A stretch of 64,000 bases of DNA from Bryum argenteum (lineage: Eukaryota; Streptophyta; Bryopsida; Bryales; Bryaceae), in NCBI GenBank assembly GCA_037043015.1, contig CM073321.1, positions 2,113,001-2,177,000 on the forward strand. Direction: 5' to 3'. Both the position numbers and the translations under genes were made by a program. Below the pieces are notes generated by a model that was not told the origin of the DNA, made no database searches, and saw only the letters and a list, made by a program, of their open reading frames with translations. The stretch's first letter is position 1, and each line of letters opens with the position of its first letter. Below are positions 36,646-48,384 of this stretch, piece by piece.

Positions 36646-37997
36646 TATCTTTTTAAACTTCTACAGACCTCTGAAGGATACATACCTTCAAAAAGTCGGT
36701 TCAAAAACTCCTCTCTCGCCTCCTCTTCCTACTCCTTATAGCTCGGGCTGGGATCCAATTTTTTTGTGAGTAGTCTCACATCCGCTTCGAACGCCTTTCT
36801 CAAAGGCCCGTATGGTGTGCCGTGCTCATCCACTTGGAGGGGCTTCTTCAAGCGGGGCCTGATCACCTCGAGTTTAGCTGCCATCTGCATCGGTGCCTCT
36901 TCTTCAGACTCGTCTACATTATTGGTGTCGGCATCTTCCTGCTCCTCATCTTCCTCCGCATCCTCCTCCGGTGTCACATATCCTCGACTGTACAACAAAG
37001 AACCTTGCTTATAAAAAATTCAATAGCACAAAATATGTAACTGCATGATAAGCCTGAAACCTTCTGAAACTAATCCATATCATAGAGCATACGAGAATGT
37101 GCAAAAAAATAAAGATCCCTGGCTTGCTGGAAATCTAATATACATGTAACGTCTCAGAATTTTTCAACAAACGTTTTCATAAACATTTAATACTGTTTGG
37201 CCAAATATTACAGCACAGATTTAACCATGTCTCTGTAGCAGTGTTTTTAAACATTTGAAAATGTATTAGATAATATTACATAAGACATTTGAAGATGTCT
37301 TACAAGACAATGAAAAATAGAAAGAAAGATGTTTGAGAAGATATTACAATAGACCTTAGCAGATGTCTTTAAAGACATACATAAAACAGTAAAAGATTTA
37401 TTACAAGATATTACAGAAGACATTAAAAGATGTCTCCAAAAACATTAGAGAAGACATTCTCAGATGTCTTACTAGACATTGTTTAAACATTTTTAAGCGA
37501 CAATTGGAACCACACAATTATTTCACAAATTGTACCTGTTCATTACTTCAACTATAAACAACAAACTCACAAGATGTTTTGCTGCATTTGCAGCTTGTTC
37601 GTGCGCTTTGTCGATGTGGGTCGTACGTCTTGTAGCTTTTGTTTCCCCTTGCCACTGATTATAGGCTGCAAGTCTTGTCTGTGCTTGGTGCGGCGCTCAC
37701 GAACTTGCCACGCACTACCGTCATCTGCATCATTGATATCTTGTACCCTACGGGGCGACCTCTGCCTCTTGCTTCCGCTATTCTTCGTCATCCTCACGCA
37801 ACGGGCTGGCCACTCCACAAATGCCTCCAAATGTTTCTGACACATTTACAAAAACCAAATTACACAACTACATTCACATCCATGCAAATTGCCATGTAAA
37901 CTATGTACAAAATGATGCAACCATCTGGAAATAAAAATAATCATTACATTTGCAACCCACAATATGCAAACACCCAAAAAATAAACTTCGATATAAA

Positions 37998-38190
37998 CTT
38001 AGACATCTTCTTAGACATTTACTTAGACATCTACTTAGACATCTACTTAGACATCTACTTAGACATCTACTTAGACATCTACTTAGACATCTACTTAGAC
38101 ATCTACTTAGACATCTACTTAGACATCTACTTAGACATCTACTTAGACATCTACTTAGACATCTACTTAGACATCTACTTAGACATTTAG
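37998..38190. repeat. Regular (AGACATCTACTT)n array
   Basis: About 16 nearly perfect 12-bp units in an intron of the inner TNPA-like gene. Open frames across it in several phases (IYLDIYLD, LSRCLSRC) come from the 12-bp period and are not genes. Confidence 0.95.
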
Positions 38191-38714
38191 TTAAACATTG
38201 CCTAAAACATCTAATTAGATGTCTACCAAGACATGTAGGTGACATTTCCAAGGAATAAAATCTATCCATTCCTTACAAAATCAGTGGGATTAATGCATTT
38301 GAAAAACACCTCCTCCAAAGAGATACCACCTATAATCGAGCACTACCCAAACTTTGATTCTAAAAGAAAACAAATTCTATCACAATTTTGAACTAACACA
38401 AATTTAACATCTATGAAGAAATCTTTTCAGACATCTAACTTATCAAGCATTAATGTCCTAGCTTCACACAAGAACTCTAGGACCTTCACCTCTAAAAGAA
38501 GAGCAAACTCACTTCTTTCAAAAACTTAGCGATCAATAACACGTAGAAACATTCAATGCGTATAATTTTGGTCCATTTGGAACAAGTAGAGAAGTAAGCT
38601 CGTACAACAACTACTATCAACACAAACACAAATACTATCAACGTAAAAGTTGTAGAATCAAATTGCAAGAAGACATCTTCAAGATTACAAAAGTGATAGA
38701 AGGAGGAGATTACA

Positions 38715-39300
38715 AAGTACCGCCGCACCGGCGATGAATGGCGGAGCGGCGGGTTCTATGCGGGGGCGAGACTTGGCCCATGCCCGTAGGCGGGACCTAT
38801 AGCCGCAGCCGGGCACCCCCCGAAGGTCACCCATCGCCGGGGCACCCATCTGCCGGGGCACCCAATGGCGGGCACCCATCGGCGCAGCTGTGCGCCCATC
38901 TGGGCCGCCCTCCCGATGGGCAACCGGTGGCAAGCGCAAGGCGCCACCGGGCCGCCCTCCCAGTGTGGCACCCATCGCGCCCCATGCTCTCATTAATGAG
39001 CCCCCTCCCATCAATAATCTAGCCCCTCTTCCCCCCCGAATTCTCTAACCGGTTGGCCCCCAAATTCTCGACTACACACCCCCCCAATATCTCTCGACGG
39101 CAACCCCCCAATTTCTCTCGACGGCAACCCCCCCCAATCTCTTTGACAGTCCCCCCGATTTCTGTGATTGGCCCCCCAGATCGGCCCCCATGGACCTAAC
39201 GCCGCACACTCCCCGCTGCACCCCACCACTGCGCCCCCGATCGCCGGCTTCCAATGCCGTGCCCCCATCAATCTGCTTTCCCGTATTGCTCCCCGTGGGC
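38715..39300. other. GC-rich island with C-runs and GCACCCATC subrepeats
   Basis: An abrupt change from AT-rich to strongly GC-rich sequence inside the first intron of the inner TNPA-like gene. The left half repeats GCACCCATCNGCCGGG-like units; the right half repeats CTCTCGACGGCAACCCCCC. Minus-strand G-runs of six to nine bases are frequent. No protein family is recognised in any frame. It may be a captured fragment or a local tandem expansion. Confidence 0.7.
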
Positions 39301-39797
39301 GCGGAAACAACAAATAATTTTCTGCGTAATTGTTCGTTTCACAAAATTTTGCCTTCTAGTACGGATTATGGAGATGGCATTCGAATAGGAAATATAGACA
39401 TGGAGTGAAATTTCAATCTAATCAGAGTAAGTGAGAAATTTTTAGGTCAAGGCAATGATAGGTTCAGAGTTCATACCTTCTGCGCATTCGATTTGCTAGG
39501 AATTGTGGTGACGATTGGTGGAGGAGTAGAGATTTGAGCTTGACGAAGTGAGTCACTTCGGTCCATGAACCGTGCGCTCCGCCGCAATTCAGTGGTGGAA
39601 GATGCTGTTCTCTCCTTCATTGTTGCAGAACGTGGAGTGACTCTCGCAATTTCTTCAAGGAAGTTGCTGAAAACGTGGAGAGCTGCGTCAGTTACCTCCG
39701 ATCCTCGCACTTCCTCTGGTAAAGTGTATCTAGATCCTTGTACCGTATCGTGATCAAGAAATTGTGTAATGACTCCCATCTTTGAATGCAATGACAA

Positions 39798-40169
39798 GCA
39801 ATATGATAGAATTTTGGAGAAACCCTAACAAAAAAGTTGGAGTACTAAGTGTGTAATGTACCTATTGTTACAGTGTTTATAGGAGCTTCGTGTGCCACGT
39901 GGATTAGGGATTCTTCTAAGTGGAAAAAAAAAAAAAAAAAAAAAAAAAACATTGTAGATAATTTTTAAGACATCCAAGAAGATATCTCTAGACATTATTG
40001 TAGACATTTACAAAGACATCCATTTAAACATCTATGTAGACATTGTTCCGATGGATGCGGAGTAGTATTTTTTTTTCTTTATAAACACAGATATTGGATA
40101 ACTCCGCTTGTACAACATGACTCATAAAAGTTTTTTCTTGGTATTATTAGTAGTCTTTGGGACATCCAC
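39798..40169. promoter_or_regulatory. Candidate bidirectional promoter of the inner CACTA element
   Basis: It lies between the divergent start codons at 39,797 (minus) and 40,170 (plus). TATAAA on the minus strand is at 39,876-39,881, about 80 bp before the minus ATG. TATAAA on the plus strand is at 40,080-40,085, about 85 bp before the plus ATG. Between them lie a run of A (39,923-39,949) and several AGACATC-type repeats (about 39,969-40,045), the same motif as in the element's ends. Confidence 0.6.
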
Positions 40170-40499
40170 ATGGCGTTCAATGGGAAAGCAATGTCCGATG
40201 TGGAATCTGTGGGAGAGTGTAATCACCCATACGGAGAGTACCCATTTGAAGAATATGATGTACGCCATGCAGAATACTTGGAGAGGCTAGCAATACTACA
40301 TGCTGAGCATGTAGATTTGTTGGAGCATTGTTTGTTGAACACAAAGGATTTTGTACCAGAGACTGTGGACGATGCTTATAACAAAAACATGTTCACCATT
40401 TCATGGTTCTATGAGGGTGATTATCCATTTGACACATGGGAGGACAACTATGATCAGTGGTTGTATGACCAAGTCAATCTTGCAATGGTTTCTGAATAG
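40170..40499 (+). CDS. First ORF of the rightward transcription unit, acidic and Tyr-rich
   Basis: 109 codons from the first ATG downstream of the plus-strand TATA box. The protein is acidic and rich in Tyr, His and Trp (YPFEEYDVRHAEYLERLAIL; FEGDYPFD-like phrase YEGDYPFDTWEDNYDQWLYD). I do not recognise a domain. It could be a separate small protein or the N-terminal exon of the tnp2 gene whose core begins at about 41,483. An intron is plausible between them, since 40,500-41,030 holds the element's repeats (GGATGTCT units at 40,745-40,895). Confidence 0.45.
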   Translation: MAFNGKAMSDVESVGECNHPYGEYPFEEYDVRHAEYLERLAILHAEHVDLLEHCLLNTKDFVPETVDDAYNKNMFTISWFYEGDYPFDTWEDNYDQWLYDQVNLAMVSE

Positions 40500-41482
40500 T
40501 TTGCAGCGTCACTTTGAATGCAGAGTGATCGCAGTAGAGTATTTAAAGGTACTCCTTAAGAGCATTCAACTAGGTATGAGAATGTCAATACAGTTTGTAT
40601 ATACAATAAAGATTGTGATTTACATGTATCGTGTTTATTTATTTGAACATTAACACATGGTTATATGAGATGCGAGACATGCATGATCGCATGTTGATTT
40701 GTCACTTGAGTTTGTGAAAATGTGTGCAGTTATGGGTATGATGAATGTCTCAGAAGATGTCTTCACGGATGTCTCTGGAGATGTCTTCACTCTTCACGGA
40801 TGTCTATGGAGATGTCTTCACGGATGTCCTCCGGAGATGTCTTCATGGATGTCTCATGGAGATGTCTTCACGGATGTCGTCGTAAATGTCTATGCTACAT
40901 GCATTTAAAAATTTTCTAACGTACACGTCGTTAACTCATATAACATTTATATAAAATTTTGAATCCTTTAAATACTTTTTTCCTTTCACCCTTCAAAACA
41001 ATCGAGTTTTTGACACCGCCTAATACATATTGTGAGTGTTTGCGGCGTAGTTGGTGCAATGAGTTCGCACAGGGTTCAATGCGGCGCAAGGATACGAATC
41101 GATCTTGATGGACGGACAATGCATCACATCCCGGTGGGCCGACCTTATCCTCCAAACAGAGTCTCCGAGTGGCGACTACCCGAACTTAACAAAGATACTA
41201 CCGTCCGTGCTACAAATCGTCGTGGAGGTCGACGACGAGAAAATTAGCGTCATACGACAAAGACCACGCGCGTCCCCGGAAGGGATCCATATTTGACGAA
41301 GTCAATCCCGGGTGGTGACCCACCACAAGGATATCCGCCCGACGGAATATGGGTGGAGGATGTTGCGTCACGACAACGACCTTTAGAAGATGTTCCGACG
41401 CGCGATCGCCGATGTCGTCAAGACGTCTCGGACATAATGATATTCCTAATGTTGCAACTCCGGTAGATGAGTATCGCGACGC

Positions 41483-44400
41483 GTGCGGCAGTCATGGATG
41501 CTCGATCGCGATGATGCACTCCATATGGATGTCGGCGGAGAACCCACTGGGGTTGACAACGATGACTTTGATAGTGACACGGTGGATGGCCTACAGCACT
41601 TGTATGAGGAAGCTAAGACACCGTTGTATCCGGGATCGAAAACGAGCGTTGTATCCGCCACGATTGTTCTTATGAACATGTGTGTTGTGTTTGGGGTGAG
41701 CAACACTTTCGAGACCGAATTATTGCGGTACTTGGCGGAAGACTTATTACCGGAGGGGAACAAGTTGCCCAAAAGTCATTATGCTGCTGCAAAGAGCATC
41801 CGGAGATTGGGTTTGGAGTACAACAACATCCATGCCTGTCCAGATGGATGTGTATTGTACGAGGAAGATCATGCGGAGCTGGAGACATGCCCGAAGTGTT
41901 CGAAATCGCGATGGTTGGAGGGCACGACATCCATCCTACCAAGGTGATCCGTCACTTCCTCTTATTCCCCGATTGAAACGGATGTGGAGATCGCCAGAGA
42001 TTGCCGGCATGCTGACGGGTCACACAAAGCACGTTAGTGAGGACGGCATAATGCGCTCTGTGGTTGACAGCCCTGCTTGGAAGCACATCAACACAGACAC
42101 TGCTTTTGACATCTTCGGACGTGACAGCAGAAACATGCGGCTCGCATTAGCACTAGATGGTGTGAATCCATTCAAGTTGAGCAACACGAATTGGTCAACG
42201 TGGCCAGTGCTAATATTGATATATAATTTGGAGCCCTGGTTTGTGACAAAGAAGTTTTTCATATCTTTGTCCATATTGATATCGGGGAAGCGGTCACCGA
42301 GTGCGACAAATATTGATGTATATTTACGCCCACTATTGAATGAGCTACATACACTTTGGAAAGGTGTACCAAAGACAGATTTCACCAACCCGTGTCTCTC
42401 GACAATTCAGCGCTACGCGGGTTGCTTATGTGGACTATATCAGATTTTCCAGCGTACGGCCTGATCTCTGGCCTATCATGCAAGGGATATAAAGGTTGTC
42501 CTTGTTGTGGCCCAGAGACGGATGCTCGTATGGCAAAGACAGGGGATCTACGTGCAGACCGTACGGCGAGCGGTTCAAAGATTGTGTACGGGGGAGTACG
42601 TCGATACCTTAGTCGCCATCATCCATATCGTAGATACAGTCGGTTTAATGGCGAGCGTGAGAGTCGGAAGGCACCAACAACTGTCTCTGGAGTGGATGTC
42701 ATCAACTATGCTGCATGGCGACAATCATACCTTGACCTTGGTGGCCGAGAAGGGGCTCCAAGTGACCCTGTTCATAGCACGGGAGTGAAGCGTCTCAGTG
42801 CATTCTTTGAACTACCATACTGGCAGGTAAAAATATATTCTCTGCGCTCTTGTAATTGATTAAATTTGCACATTTAAAACGTCTTTGCAGACATTTAATA
42901 GAGTACAAAATTGTTTGACCATGTCTGGTTAGACATGTAAAAATTCCTTGTAGATGTTTATGTATACAAAACTAAATAGAGGTAGACATTGTCTGCAAGG
43001 AATGACAAAATTGTGTCATAATTAGAATTAGCAAAATAACTTTAATAATTTGAAGTGGTACATTGTAACAGCATCTTAAGATTCGACACATATTGGACGT
43101 CATGCACTGTGAGAAAAATATTTGCGAAAATATTTTGAAGACTCTGTTCGGAATGAACGATAGCCCAAGAAGTCGTCAAGATTTGCAGGACTTGAACATA
43201 CGGGAGGAGATATGGTTGCAGCCCCCACGACGTCGAGGTGACGAGTACTACATGCCGCGGGCCCCGTATATTTTCAAGCCAGAGGAGAAAGAAGAATTTG
43301 TTCACATAGTTTCTAATATACGCACTCCAACGAAGTACGTGGGGGCAATTCACAAGCGGCCGCAAGACGGTAAACTCGCAAGATACATGAAGACGCACGA
43401 CTACCATGTCCTCATGCAAAGAAAAGCGAAGACATTCTCGAATGAAATACTCATAAAAAGAAGTAGGTATAAGAGTTCCCAAATGCCAAAGAAGGGAATT
43501 GATTGTTGTAAAAATGTTAACGTCTTCAAAGACATTGTGGTAATTATGAAGATAGTATTGATGTTTTTGTAGACGTCGTTAGAGGTAGAAGACTTCCTGC
43601 AACATTTAGAGATGTTTGAAAAAACATTATCTAAGACATGGTCGAGTATAGAAGGCATGCTTATTCCAAAGCCAAGGTTATTTCAGTTGGCCATGCATGT
43701 AAAGATAATGATTGTATTGGTGGATGTAGATACTTCCGGTGGCCATTCGAAACTTGTTGGATGAAGAGGTGCGGGTTGCTATCATTAAAATGTGCAGAGT
43801 TTTCCAGCGCATATGTGAGAAAGAAGTACGAGAAGACACGCGCGATACTGTGATGCGGGATGTACTAATGGCAACCTGTGTCTTCGAGAAGGAGTTTCCT
43901 CCGACGTTCTTAAACGTGATGGCCCATCTTCCGATTCACCTTGTTGAACAACTGTTCATCTGTGGACCAGTCCACTGCCGATGGATGTACCCAATTGAAA
44001 GATACTTGAAGACGCTTAAAGATTACGTGAGAACGTACGCACATCCTGAAGGGAGCATTGCGGAAGGGTATCGTTTGGACAAAACACTCGGGTTTTGTAC
44101 AGAGTACATGAAACAACATCAAGCAACAACTTCTCGCATATGGGACGCGAATGAAGAAGCCAACATGAATGACGAGATATTGCGGCAAAATGCATCCACG
44201 AAACGCCGTATGTCCGATGAGGTACGAGGATACGCACATGCATTCGTCATCGACAACGCACCGTGCTTGGAACCGTGGCGAGAGTGAGTTCCCATACCAG
44301 TATATGACCATGGGAGTATGATGCCTTCAATATGTAGCTATAGTAGCATGCTAAGTTCTTATCAATGTTTCAATTAATTTTGTTGAAACGTGGATGTGTA

Positions 44401-45335
44401 ATAACTAAGAACATGTCCGTAAGGACATACTTTTAGACATTCAAATATTTTCGTACATGTCTTGCTGAAGTATTTGCAGATGTCTTATATTTCATCAGAA
44501 TAGACACTACATTGTCTTTGTAGACGTCTAAGAAGACAAATCCGCGATGAATACACGTGCTCTAACCCTCTAAGTATGAAGCATGAATTTGCAGTATCTA
44601 ACAATAGAGGGGGGGGTGTTGTATAGGGAATATATCATCGCAAAGGGATGCCGGTGGGAGGAGCGAGAGGCATATCGAGTACAGTCAAGGCGACATCGAC
44701 CTTCTAGAGTTGTGACGTACCCCGTCGAACTTCGAGATTTGCCATGCTTTGCAGATTGGCTAAAGGCACGCGTCGTGGAGGCAGAACATGCCGGTCAGCG
44801 TCTAGAAGAAGACGTGGTACAGTACTCATGTCCTCTGGAGCGATTTGCAATCTCACATCGGCATATGAATGCATACGGGATGCATTTGCGTGTTCGGACT
44901 TCCGAGGGCGGCCTTGTTACACGAGACTCATGTGTAGTCGCAACCTACACGCAACAACTACGTTGGGGGATTCGGAATGGAAAGCCGATTGACCATACCG
45001 CGGAGCATGTAGGATACATCCAGGAAATACTCGAGTTGGATTATCGTAATCACTGCACGACGGTCTTGCTATGCGAATGGGTACGACCCTCACGGGATGT
45101 GCGAGTGCCCAGTATTGAGCGTGATATGTATGGTTTCAGCGTGGCGAACTTCAACCACATGGACACTACAGTGCATCCGGATTCATTTGCATTCCCTTTG
45201 CATTGTCAGCAGGTATTTTTCTCCGATGACCCCACGAGACGCGGATGGAAGGTTGTGTGCCGAATCGATGTCCGCGGTAGGCGCACAACACTTCAACATC
45301 AATCGCCAAAGTCTGATCGGAATCGCAATCGGTGA
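41483..45335 (+). pseudogene. tnp2-DUF4218-DUF4216 transposase of the inner CACTA element, frameshifted
   Basis: The order is the classic TNPD plan. 41,483-41,930: tnp2 N-region with IHACPDGCVLYEED and CPKCSKSRW. 41,960-42,360: FGRDSRNMRLALALDGVNPF, then WPVLILIYNLEPW and LISGKRSPSATNIDVYLRPL. 42,400-42,828: LLMWTISDFPAYGLISGLSC and KGYKGCPCCGP, ending ELPYWQ at a GT donor. 43,077-43,400: LDVMHCEKNICENILKTLFG. 43,736-44,286: DUF4218 (FPPTFLNVMAHLPIHLVEQL; CRWMYPIERYLKTLKDYVR), then GTGAGT. 44,597-45,335: DUF4216 (RNHCTTVLLCEW...DMYGFSVANFN). The reading frame changes near 41,930, 41,970 and 42,390 without splice signals, so the tnp2 domain is broken. The DDE-type catalytic domain cannot be made whole from this copy. 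Confidence 0.88.
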
Positions 45336-45529
45336 GGACACGGACTTCCAAGGCTTACAACCGCATTTTGGAGACAGAGGCAATTCAAGAGCATCTCACT
45401 GAGAGGGTTCTATGTTGCACCCGCAATGCACACAATCAATCAATCATAAATCGAAGAGAGTACGATATATGAGCTTCTTATTACTCATATTTATCTTTGT
45501 ATAGTGACCGCTTGCGATGAGTGGACGTC

Positions 45530-46480
45530 TGGATAGATGTCTTTGAAGATGTTTTCATAGACAAGTTTTTCAATGTAGAAGTTGCAGTACTAGACGTCTA
45601 ACACAATGTCTTCTAAGATGTCTTATAAGACATCTGTTTAAATGTCTATGAAGACACTGCCATAGACATTGTATGACAAGTACTCTCGTCCGACGTGGAT
45701 TGTTGTTTACCACGTAGATAAACAAACAGAAATTATTATGAATTAATGAAATATCCACGTATAATTTCTTTCATAAATATGCGAAACTTGCCGTATATAT
45801 TAAAATTACTATTTTTGCGAACTAAGTTAGTGTACTATTTGAATAATAATTGAATAATAATTGAATGATATTTTAATATTTAATAATAAATATTTTACAA
45901 TTTTTTGGTTTTATTAAACTATTTTATTATTATTTATTATTAAAATATTCTCATATATATATATATATATTTATATATTTTTTAAATTAAATTATAATTT
46001 TTAAATATTAATAAAAAAATTGGTCCAATGAAAAAATCCAAGATTACAAGTTTTATATTATAAAAATCATATTTTAATATTTTTAGTTGTACAAAATAAA
46101 ATTATAATGCACAAATAACGAAAGAGTATTTAAAAGGATGAAGTTCCTTTTTTGTCCTCATACAAACCGCTGCCCATTATCATGTTATTTTTACAACCGG
46201 GCTACTTTCTACCCCACTACCCGTAACTTTCAGAGTTTTTCACTTAGTGAAACCGGAATTTCTTGCCAACGTGGCAGTTTCATGTCTAATGCGATGTCTT
46301 AATAGACATCTTATAAAACATCCACGTGTCTTTCGATGTCTTCAAGTCATCCAGCACTCCTAGTTGAAGACATCTTCAAAACTACAAGATATCTTCTCAT
46401 GTCACAAGACATTTTGCAAGACAGCAAGACATCTTAAAAGTGATCTTCCCTAATCTTAAGACATCCCAAATTCGATGGAT
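45530..46480. repeat. Right subterminal repeats and AT-rich block of the inner CACTA element
   Basis: AGATGTCT/AGACATCT units lie at 45,530-45,680 and 46,280-46,465. Between them, about 45,780-46,130 is extremely AT-rich with a TATATA run. ACGTGG-core sites recur (GACGTGGAT near 45,695, AACGTGGCAG near 46,270). Confidence 0.75.
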
Positions 46481-46494
46481 TTTTTATAGTGTAT

Positions 46495-48375
46495 TTGTGC
46501 TCTTCTTGCTTCCTTATTGGAAGGTATGTAAACTTATTTACCGCTATTTCACATGTCTTGACGTCAAAAGAATTGCCGCAAGTGCAATTTTTGCTACCCA
46601 AAGTCAAAGTAAAAGTATTGTGACATCAAACTCGGTTATCTAGCGTCAAAGCAAACAGCCTCTAACATCGGATTGTGTTACAACTTGTCAAAGGAAACAC
46701 TGTGTAACGTCAAATCATGTCAAACAATGTCAAACAATAAATGGTGCGTAGCAATAAACATGTTAAACAAGTGTCACTCGAAACGCATATACTACTCTGT
46801 TAACCACCGTCCAAGTAAACAGGAAGTAACTAATGTCAAACAGTGTTAAAATAATGTCAAACACTGTTAACACTATGTCACTCGAAACGCATCGAAAAAT
46901 ACAACTCTGTTAACAAGCGTCCAAATTAACAGGAAGTAAGTCAAGCAATGTTAATCACTGTTCAGCAGTGTCATGACGGACACATATTAACGTAAAAGTA
47001 ACGTAGAAGTGAAGTAACCACAGTCTTCAAAAACACATGACCAAGTTCGTTGGCAGCCACTAGTCATTCGATTCTCCTGTGATACATCAATCTAAGGTCT
47101 GCCTAGTACGGATGTATAACCTTCCTAAACTTCCACTTTTCAACTTCTTCAACACATAGGAAATTAACAACCCGTATTCTTTATTAATTACATTGAATCA
47201 AAACTTTTTAGGTAGACTAATCGGACACTTCTAATGAAAGGTCCTAGACTTGAAATTTGCAATATGAGTTTTGAATTAAAAAATGCCGTGCAGATTCTCA
47301 AATTCATAATTTAGTAACATACTGGAATTTAGGGGTTAACAAACTTCAGTCACCCGCGGAAAGAAAGATTATGAGACCAAGCTATATAGTGCACCCTTGT
47401 AATGCTTGACAGAGTTAACTATCGTCACACCTGACATAGGGTGACATACAAATATGGTAACTACCGTTAAAATAAACGCATTGTAACTTAAAAATGTGTT
47501 CGCCATCGTTACAAAGAAATTAACCGAAAAAAACTTCAATCCGCGAAGTCATTTTCAAGTGACATTTGTTTTGACACATCTCGAGATATTTACATCTGAG
47601 GTGTTCTAATGTGCTGCAGGGCTTGCTCATCAGACATACACTCGAGGTCATGCATTGTGAGAAAAACTTGTGTAAAAATATAATAGAGACTTTGTTTGGA
47701 GAGACTGATTTTCTACGAGGACAAATGGACTTCAAAGATATGGGAGTGAGGTTTGACCTTGCGCTACTTTGCTGTTAGAATTACTGAGTTCCATGTAAAC
47801 TGCAAACTAATCATAATTCACTTGCATTTCCAGATACTACCTATGTGACAACGGAATGTCGACATGAATGAAGATGTCCAAACTTGTATCATGAGGGTCA
47901 CCAGGGTATTTAGACGCCTATGCACACGCACAGTTCATGCGTCTAAGGAACAAGAGTATGTCGAGGACGCTTCCGAGACGCTTTGTATGATTAAGTGCGA
48001 GTTTCCTCTAGGATCACTAGTGATAATGACGCACCTTCTTGTGCATCTCATGGAGGAGCTCTTCCTATGCGGCCTAGTTCAAAGCCGGTGAATGTACCCA
48101 ATGGAGCGATATATGAAGATCCTTAAGGATTATGTGCATTCCTACACTAGGCCAGAGGGTTGCATGGCCGAGGTATATTCTATGGAAAAAAATACTTGGA
48201 TTCTGTTTAGAGTATATGGAACGTGATGGCGCTACGTTGCGAAGAGTGTGAGATTCAAACAAAGATCAGGCAATGCACAATGAAATGGTGGAGGGCAAGG
48301 GAATAAGGCGACACATGTCCCGCACTCTACGTGATTGGATTCACAATTTTGTAGTCAGAAATGCTGCCACGCTAC
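46495..48375 (+). pseudogene. tnp2/DUF4218 remainder of the outer CACTA element
   Basis: 46,495-46,523 completes the interrupted exon (LFVLFLLPYWK) and ends at a GT donor. A later exon from about 47,620 reads LLIRHTLEVMHCEKNLCKNI and ETLFGETDFLRGQMDFKDMG, parallel to LDVMHCEKNICENILKTLFG in the inner element. 47,864-48,375 is DUF4218: FPLGSLVIMTHLLVHLMEEL, then R-stop-MYPMERYMKILKDYVHSY. TGA at 48,089 and TGA at 48,249 replace Trp codons that are intact in the inner copy (CRWMYP and RIWDAN). An extra A near 48,190 shifts the frame. No DUF4216 exon follows; the sequence passes into subterminal repeats. Confidence 0.8.
46540..47060. repeat. Outer-element AACGC/GTCA repeats in a tnp2 intron
   Basis: Short motifs GTCAAAC, CACTCGAAACGC and TGTTAACA recur between two tnp2 exons. 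The sequence is otherwise non-coding. They resemble the motifs at the element's ends. Confidence 0.6.
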
Positions 48376-48384
48376 AACACTACA

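Larger units (their letters stand above)
34568..39797 (-). pseudogene. TNPA-like (ORF1) protein of the inner CACTA element, six exons
   Basis: Minus-strand exons, all with GT donors and AG acceptors: 39,477-39,797 (MSLHSKMGVITQFLDHD), about 37,571-37,836 (basic, KHLEAFVEWPAR), about 36,690-36,988 (acidic, then LQVDEHGTPYGPLRKAF), about 36,060-36,306 (EYWNKMVMIRRTEAAKHKS), 35,369-35,956 (Ala/Glu-rich, coiled-coil LATRMTDLEVFMKSTADQL) and 34,568-34,832 (basic Lys/Pro/Ala tail ending TGA at 34,568). The YWNKMV...EAAKHKS phrase is the recognisable plant CACTA ORF1 signature and matches RYWDKLV...VEEKS of the outer element. In such elements this protein binds subterminal repeats and cooperates with the tnp2 transposase. 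One TAG at 36,729 falls where the outer protein has Gln, consistent with CAG to TAG. Introns are packed with AGACATCT repeats. Confidence 0.75.
33119..46491. mobile_element. Inner CACTA (En/Spm-type) transposon, complete with TIRs and TSD, 13,373 bp
   Basis: The left terminus reads CACTATAAGAAAACCATCG and the right terminus, reverse-complemented, reads CACTATAAAAAATCCATCG. Both continue with AATTT(T)GGATGTCTTAA, giving terminal inverted repeats of about 35 bp. TAT flanks both sides (33,116-33,118 and 46,492-46,494). Subterminal zones at about 33,140-34,090 and 45,530-46,480 are full of AGACATCT/AGATGTCT units. Inside are a leftward TNPA-like gene (34,568-39,797) and a rightward tnp2-DUF4218-DUF4216 gene (to 45,335), diverging from about 39.8-40.2 kb. 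The tnp2 frame has several shifts and the TNPA-like gene one TAG, so this copy is probably not autonomous now, although its ends are intact. Confidence 0.95.

Noticed and set aside
37901-38269. Overlapping frames encoding IYLDIYLD, LRHLLRHL and LSRCLSRC repeats
   Set aside because: Products of the 12-bp tandem repeat, open in several phases and lying in an intron of the TNPA-like gene.
38685-39313. GC-rich frames on both strands with Gly/Arg/Pro-rich proteins
   Set aside because: All frames are open because of composition and subrepeats; no domain was recognised and no strand is favoured.
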